From: Microvirga pudoricolor
GTDB taxonomy: Bacteria; Pseudomonadota; Alphaproteobacteria; Rhizobiales; Beijerinckiaceae
DNA length: 64,000 nucleotides
Assembly (NCBI RefSeq): GCF_016892705.1
Contig: NZ_JAFEMB010000003.1
Location: 289,501-353,500, forward strand
Reading direction: 5' to 3'
Of the stretch, positions 61,348 to 64,000 are shown in pieces. Below the pieces are notes generated by a model, which did not search any database, was not told the origin of the DNA, and was given only the letters and a program-made list of their open reading frames with translations. Position 1 is the first letter of the stretch, and each line of letters opens with the position of its first letter. A program made the translations under genes and the position numbers.

Positions 61348-61824
61348 ATGACGATCAGGCTGCGTGCCGCCGTTCCGGCCGACCGGGAGGCGGTGGTCGA
61401 GTTCATCCACCGGCTGAACGTCTTCGAGGCCGCGCTCACGGGGGACCGGCGCCAGGATTACGGGGCCGCGCGGGGCTATTACGGCGAATTGCAGCAGCGC
61501 ATCTCCCGCAACGGCGGCCGCATCGTGCTGGCCATCGCGGACCGTCAGGTCATCGGAATCATGGGCTTCTCCCTGGACGAGGACGCCGCCTACATCACCG
61601 ACGACGTGCGCCGCCACGGCACCGTGACGGATCTCGTCGTGGCCGAGGAATGGCGCGGGCGGGGCGTGGGCCAGACCCTGCTGCAGGAGGCCGAGCGCCT
61701 GACCCGCGAAGCCGGGTTCAAGCGTCTCATGATCGGGGCTTTGGCCGCGAACGAGCGGGCCCGGCGCACCTACGAGGCCTTCGGATTCGCGCCCTATGTG
61801 GAGATTTTGACGAAGGAGCTTTGA
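61348..61824 (+). CDS. GNAT-family N-acetyltransferase
   Basis: A 158-residue GNAT protein. The acetyl-CoA-binding motif is TDLVVAEEWRGRGVGQTLLQ (R-x-x-G-x-G), followed by RLMIGALAANERARRTYEAF, the usual C-terminal part. ATG 61348 is supported by GAGG eight bases upstream. Substrate is unknown. Confidence 0.88.
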   Translation: MTIRLRAAVPADREAVVEFIHRLNVFEAALTGDRRQDYGAARGYYGELQQRISRNGGRIVLAIADRQVIGIMGFSLDEDAAYITDDVRRHGTVTDLVVAEEWRGRGVGQTLLQEAERLTREAGFKRLMIGALAANERARRTYEAFGFAPYVEILTKEL

Positions 61825-61841
61825 GGTCGGAAAGCCGAGGC

Positions 61842-61881
61842 TTGTGTTGTGCTTTTCGTATCCTTACAATGCAAATGCATT
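61842..61881 (+). promoter_or_regulatory. Promoter and inverted-repeat operator of the prlF-yhaV module
   Basis: TTGTGT (61842-61847), a 17-base spacer and TACAAT (61865-61870) form a promoter candidate. The inverted repeat AATGCA-AA-TGCATT (61868-61881) overlaps the -10 box, a fitting operator for the AbrB-type antitoxin encoded 19 bases on. Autoregulation is inferred. Confidence 0.55.
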
Positions 61882-61899
61882 ATTTCTGGAGGTCGGTCC

Positions 61900-62232
61900 T
61901 TGGCGAAGCTTGCGATCCTTGAAGTTGAAGCGACCGTGACCGAGCGGGGCCAGACAACGATTCCGGCTGCCATCCGCAAGGTGCTGGCGCTCAGAAAACA
62001 CGATCACATCGTTTTCCGGAGCTTGGCGGACGGAACGGTTGTGGTCGAGAAGAAGGACGATACGGTTCCGGAGGATCTCGTTCTGCGCAACTTTCTGGAT
62101 TTCATTGCCAATGACATTTTAACTCGGCCTCAGGCCATGTCCTTGCTCCCCGACCATTTTGCCGAGGATCACCGGCATCTGAGCGACATCGAAATCGACC
62201 TGGATGAGCCGTTGGTGGATGACGAGGCGTGA
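61900..62232 (+). CDS. prlF: PrlF-type (SpoVT/AbrB-fold) antitoxin
   Basis: A 110-residue antitoxin of the PrlF/SohA family. The N-terminal swapped-hairpin DNA-binding domain reads EATVTERGQTTIPAAIRKVL, and the acidic C-terminal half (ending DIEIDLDEPLVDDEA) would bind the toxin. The start is TTG 61900: GGAGG lies seven bases upstream (61888-61892), while the earlier in-frame start lies in promoter DNA. Its stop overlaps the toxin start. A lower-GC composition than its neighbours suggests mobility. Confidence 0.9.
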   Translation: MAKLAILEVEATVTERGQTTIPAAIRKVLALRKHDHIVFRSLADGTVVVEKKDDTVPEDLVLRNFLDFIANDILTRPQAMSLLPDHFAEDHRHLSDIEIDLDEPLVDDEA

Positions 62233-62723
62233 TGCTGCCTACCAATGGGGGATGGACGATCTATGCCCATCCGCTCTTCCTGGACCAACTGGAGAGTTAT
62301 CGCGAAGAGTACCGGCGCATACGCCATCGGTTTCCGGACGAGTACAAAAAGAAGAGAGCCACAAAACTTTATGCGGCTCTTCTAAAGGTTATCTTCGAGG
62401 TTATCCCAAGTAATCCCGCGGCCGAAGCCTTTCGACAGGGCAATACGCTCGGTGCTTTGAACAAGAACTGGTTCAGGGCTAAATTTCTTCAGCAGTATCG
62501 CGTCTTCTTCCGTTTCGCGGCTCAAGAGAAAGTCATCGTCCTGGCTTGGGTCAACGATGACGACAGCAAGCGCGCATATGAAAGCGGGACTGATGCTTAC
62601 GCGGTCTTTCGAAAGATGCTGGCGGACGGTAATCCGCCAAGTGATTGGGAGATGTTGAAGAAAACTGCGTCGGATCCTGCCGTTCTGGATCGCTGGAGAA
62701 ATATTTCACCGCCTGAGCCATGA
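62232..62723 (+). CDS. yhaV: YhaV-type ribonuclease toxin
   Basis: A 163-residue RelE-superfamily toxin of the YhaV type, a ribosome-dependent or free mRNA endonuclease. It has YAHPLFLDQLESYREEYRRI, KLYAALLKVIFEVIPSNPAA, LGALNKNWFRAKFLQQYRVF and VIVLAWVNDDDSKRAYESGT, the conserved catalytic segment, and appears intact. ATG 62232 shares its A with the antitoxin stop; GTG 62229 is the alternative. Base composition is AT-richer than flanking genes. Confidence 0.92.
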   Translation: MLPTNGGWTIYAHPLFLDQLESYREEYRRIRHRFPDEYKKKRATKLYAALLKVIFEVIPSNPAAEAFRQGNTLGALNKNWFRAKFLQQYRVFFRFAAQEKVIVLAWVNDDDSKRAYESGTDAYAVFRKMLADGNPPSDWEMLKKTASDPAVLDRWRNISPPEP

Positions 62724-62738
62724 GGGCGGCATCACGCG

Positions 62739-63293
62739 TCATATGCCGTGGAACGTCAACTTCGGCCAGCGGGTGCGCCAGTCCTTGGCCTTCAGCCTAT
62801 CGCGATAGATGTCCGGCTTCTGCTCGAAGCGTGGCGTCGGCCTGACCGCGAGGTCGAAGAGGTCGTCCCATCCCCATGGCATGGCGAGTTCCAGTCGTGC
62901 CTCCCGAGCCCGCGCTCCGATGGCCGTGGCGGTTTCCGGCCAGTGCCGCATGGCGTCCGCCGTATCCTGGTAGGGCGCATCGCCGTTTCGGACATGCATG
63001 CGGGCTTGGTTCTTCACGGACCATCGAACGCCTGGGTGACGAGTCAAGAGCTCGGCTTCCAACGCACGGTCTCGCTCGGGTGAGGCATCGGCGCGGTCGA
63101 AATAGACCACGTCCACGTCCTGGTTCGGATCGTAGGCGGGTGTTCTGCCGTGCAGGCGATCCCAAACCGCGTTTCTAAGGATCCCAGCCGCGATCCACGC
63201 ATCCGGCAAGAAAAGAGCCTCCACACGGGCGAGGAGGCTCATCAAATAGGCTTGGCTCTGGATGAAGGCCGCAAGCTCGGCTTGCGTCCTCAC
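62739..63293 (-). CDS. Nucleotidyltransferase-like protein (NTP_transf_6/DUF925 type)
   Basis: A 184-residue soluble protein of the family related to nucleotidyltransferases. It shows AWIAAGILRNAVWDRLHGR, the acidic metal-site strand NQDVDVVYFDRADASPERDR (D-x-D), WSVKNQARMH and ELAMPWGWDDLFDLAVRPTP. Substrate unknown. It lies convergent to the toxin gene with a 15-base gap and could ride with it, though the family is common outside toxin modules. Confidence 0.82.
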   Translation of the reverse strand: MRTQAELAAFIQSQAYLMSLLARVEALFLPDAWIAAGILRNAVWDRLHGRTPAYDPNQDVDVVYFDRADASPERDRALEAELLTRHPGVRWSVKNQARMHVRNGDAPYQDTADAMRHWPETATAIGARAREARLELAMPWGWDDLFDLAVRPTPRFEQKPDIYRDRLKAKDWRTRWPKLTFHGI

Positions 63294-63302
63294 GGGCGTA
63301 TC

Positions 63303-64000
63303 TCAGCTCCGGAATAACCCGCCGCCGCCGCTGCTGGCCAGCCCCTTGTTGCGGGCGACCGTATTGTTGCTGTCGAGCGAGAGGGCGCGCTGGAAACTCT
63401 CGGCCGCGGCGGATTTGTTGCCCATCTTGTCGTAGGCGACGCCGCGCCAGGCCCAGGAATCCGCGTCATTGGCGTTCACGTTGAGGGCTGCGTTGAAGTC
63501 CTCGATGGCCTTCTCGTACTGGCCCGTGACGACGTAGCTCTGGCCGCGCGCCGCGTAGGGAGCCGCCACGAAGGGGTTGCGGTCGATGGTGGCGTCGAAG
63601 TCCAGGATGGCCTGGGGGTGCTGGCCCTGGCGCTGGTGGAGCAGGCCGCGGGCATGGAGGGCTTCGGCGGATTCCGGCAGCAGCTTGATGGCCACGCTCA
63701 GGTCGTTGAGAGCTTCCTGGTACTGGTTCTGGGCCCGGAGCAGGTTGCCGCGCCCGATATAAGCGGGGCCGTAATTCGGGTCCGCCTGGATCGCGCGGGT
63801 GAAATCCGCGTAGGCCTGGTCGTTGCGGTTCGTCTGGCGCAGCGCCAGCGCCCGGTTGGTATAGGCCGGGGCGTAGTTCGGGTCGATCTGCACGGCCTTG
63901 GAGAAGTCGGAGATCGCGTCGCTGTAGCGGCCCACCCGGGCATAGGCGGCCCCCCGGGTGTTGTAGGCGCTGGGATCGTTGGGGTTGCGCTGGATCACGT
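63303..64000 (-). CDS. TPR-repeat protein (5' end outside window)
   Basis: The C-terminal ~232 residues of a tetratricopeptide protein. Six or more 34-residue units can be counted, e.g. SAYNTRGAAYARVGRYSDAI, APAYTNRALALRQTNRNDQA, GPAYIGRGNLLRAQNQYQEA, EALHARGLLHQRQGQHPQAI. It ends in a Gly-rich ASSGGGGLFRS tail. The frame is still open at base 64000, so the N-terminus, and any signal peptide, is missing here. It probably serves as a protein-interaction scaffold. Confidence 0.9.
   Translation of the reverse strand, partial: VIQRNPNDPSAYNTRGAAYARVGRYSDAISDFSKAVQIDPNYAPAYTNRALALRQTNRNDQAYADFTRAIQADPNYGPAYIGRGNLLRAQNQYQEALNDLSVAIKLLPESAEALHARGLLHQRQGQHPQAILDFDATIDRNPFVAAPYAARGQSYVVTGQYEKAIEDFNAALNVNANDADSWAWRGVAYDKMGNKSAAAESFQRALSLDSNNTVARNKGLASSGGGGLFRS

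Overview
This 64 kb window is a high-GC alphaproteobacterial chromosome segment, most likely Hyphomicrobiales and plausibly Methylobacteriaceae (Microvirga/Methylobacterium-like); that placement is inference from gene content. Supporting markers are a CpdR single-domain response regulator, a GapR nucleoid protein (DUF2312), DUF1036, DUF1244 and DUF459 proteins, a three-gene pntAA-pntAB-pntB operon preceded by an aa3-type subunit IV gene, a ROSE-type RNA thermometer before hsp20, and an sRNA with the hallmarks of the suhB/MmgR family next to an inositol-monophosphatase gene. No phage, insertion sequence or CRISPR array was seen.

Layout. 1-7.6 kb: 3' end of hemH, a MarR regulator/DUF2000 pair behind a perfect 32-bp palindrome, an SPFH/NfeD pair, kdsD and galU for envelope sugars, a MltB-type transglycosylase and a DUF459 protein. 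7.6-14 kb: gltBD, the two-subunit glutamate synthase, behind a long leader. 14-20.5 kb: threonine aldolase, hsp20 with its thermometer, a lipase-like hydrolase, a HisN-type phosphatase, the sRNA, an N-formylglutamate amidohydrolase, cpdR, tRNA-Val(GAC) and rpmJ. 20.5-27.5 kb: TPR protein, alpha/beta hydrolase, DUF1036 and pyk, an EamA transporter, a second N-formylglutamate amidohydrolase, DUF1244, gapR and an ABM-fold protein.

27.8-32.9 kb holds one 1,696-residue secreted-type protein: twelve tandem ~98-residue Ig/cadherin-like repeats followed by calcium-binding RTX repeats, fitting type I secretion. A sugar/sorbosone dehydrogenase follows on the other strand. 34.4-46.7 kb is a compact respiratory locus: alternative complex III (actA-F), a lipid-anchored cytochrome c, and a caa3-type oxidase made of cytochrome c-fused subunit II, a fused subunit I+III, a small unassigned membrane protein and the assembly factor CtaG. 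Together these would carry electrons from quinol to oxygen without a bc1 complex.

46.7-64 kb: two peptidoglycan enzymes (DUF882/MepK-like and a YcbB-type L,D-transpeptidase), a Fis-type regulator with a degenerate AAA+ domain, an M3 oligopeptidase, an alpha/beta-hydrolase-adenylate cyclase fusion, an ABC1/UbiB kinase-like protein, a glycosyltransferase, the proton-translocating transhydrogenase operon, a GNAT acetyltransferase, a PrlF-YhaV toxin-antitoxin pair, a nucleotidyltransferase-like protein and a TPR protein cut by the window edge.

The most interesting features are RNA-level (thermometer, sRNA, a start codon buried in a 15-bp stem), the complex III/caa3 locus with its fused oxidase, the degenerate sigma-54-type regulator, and the repeat-rich RTX protein. 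All calls come from reading the sequence; no database search was run.
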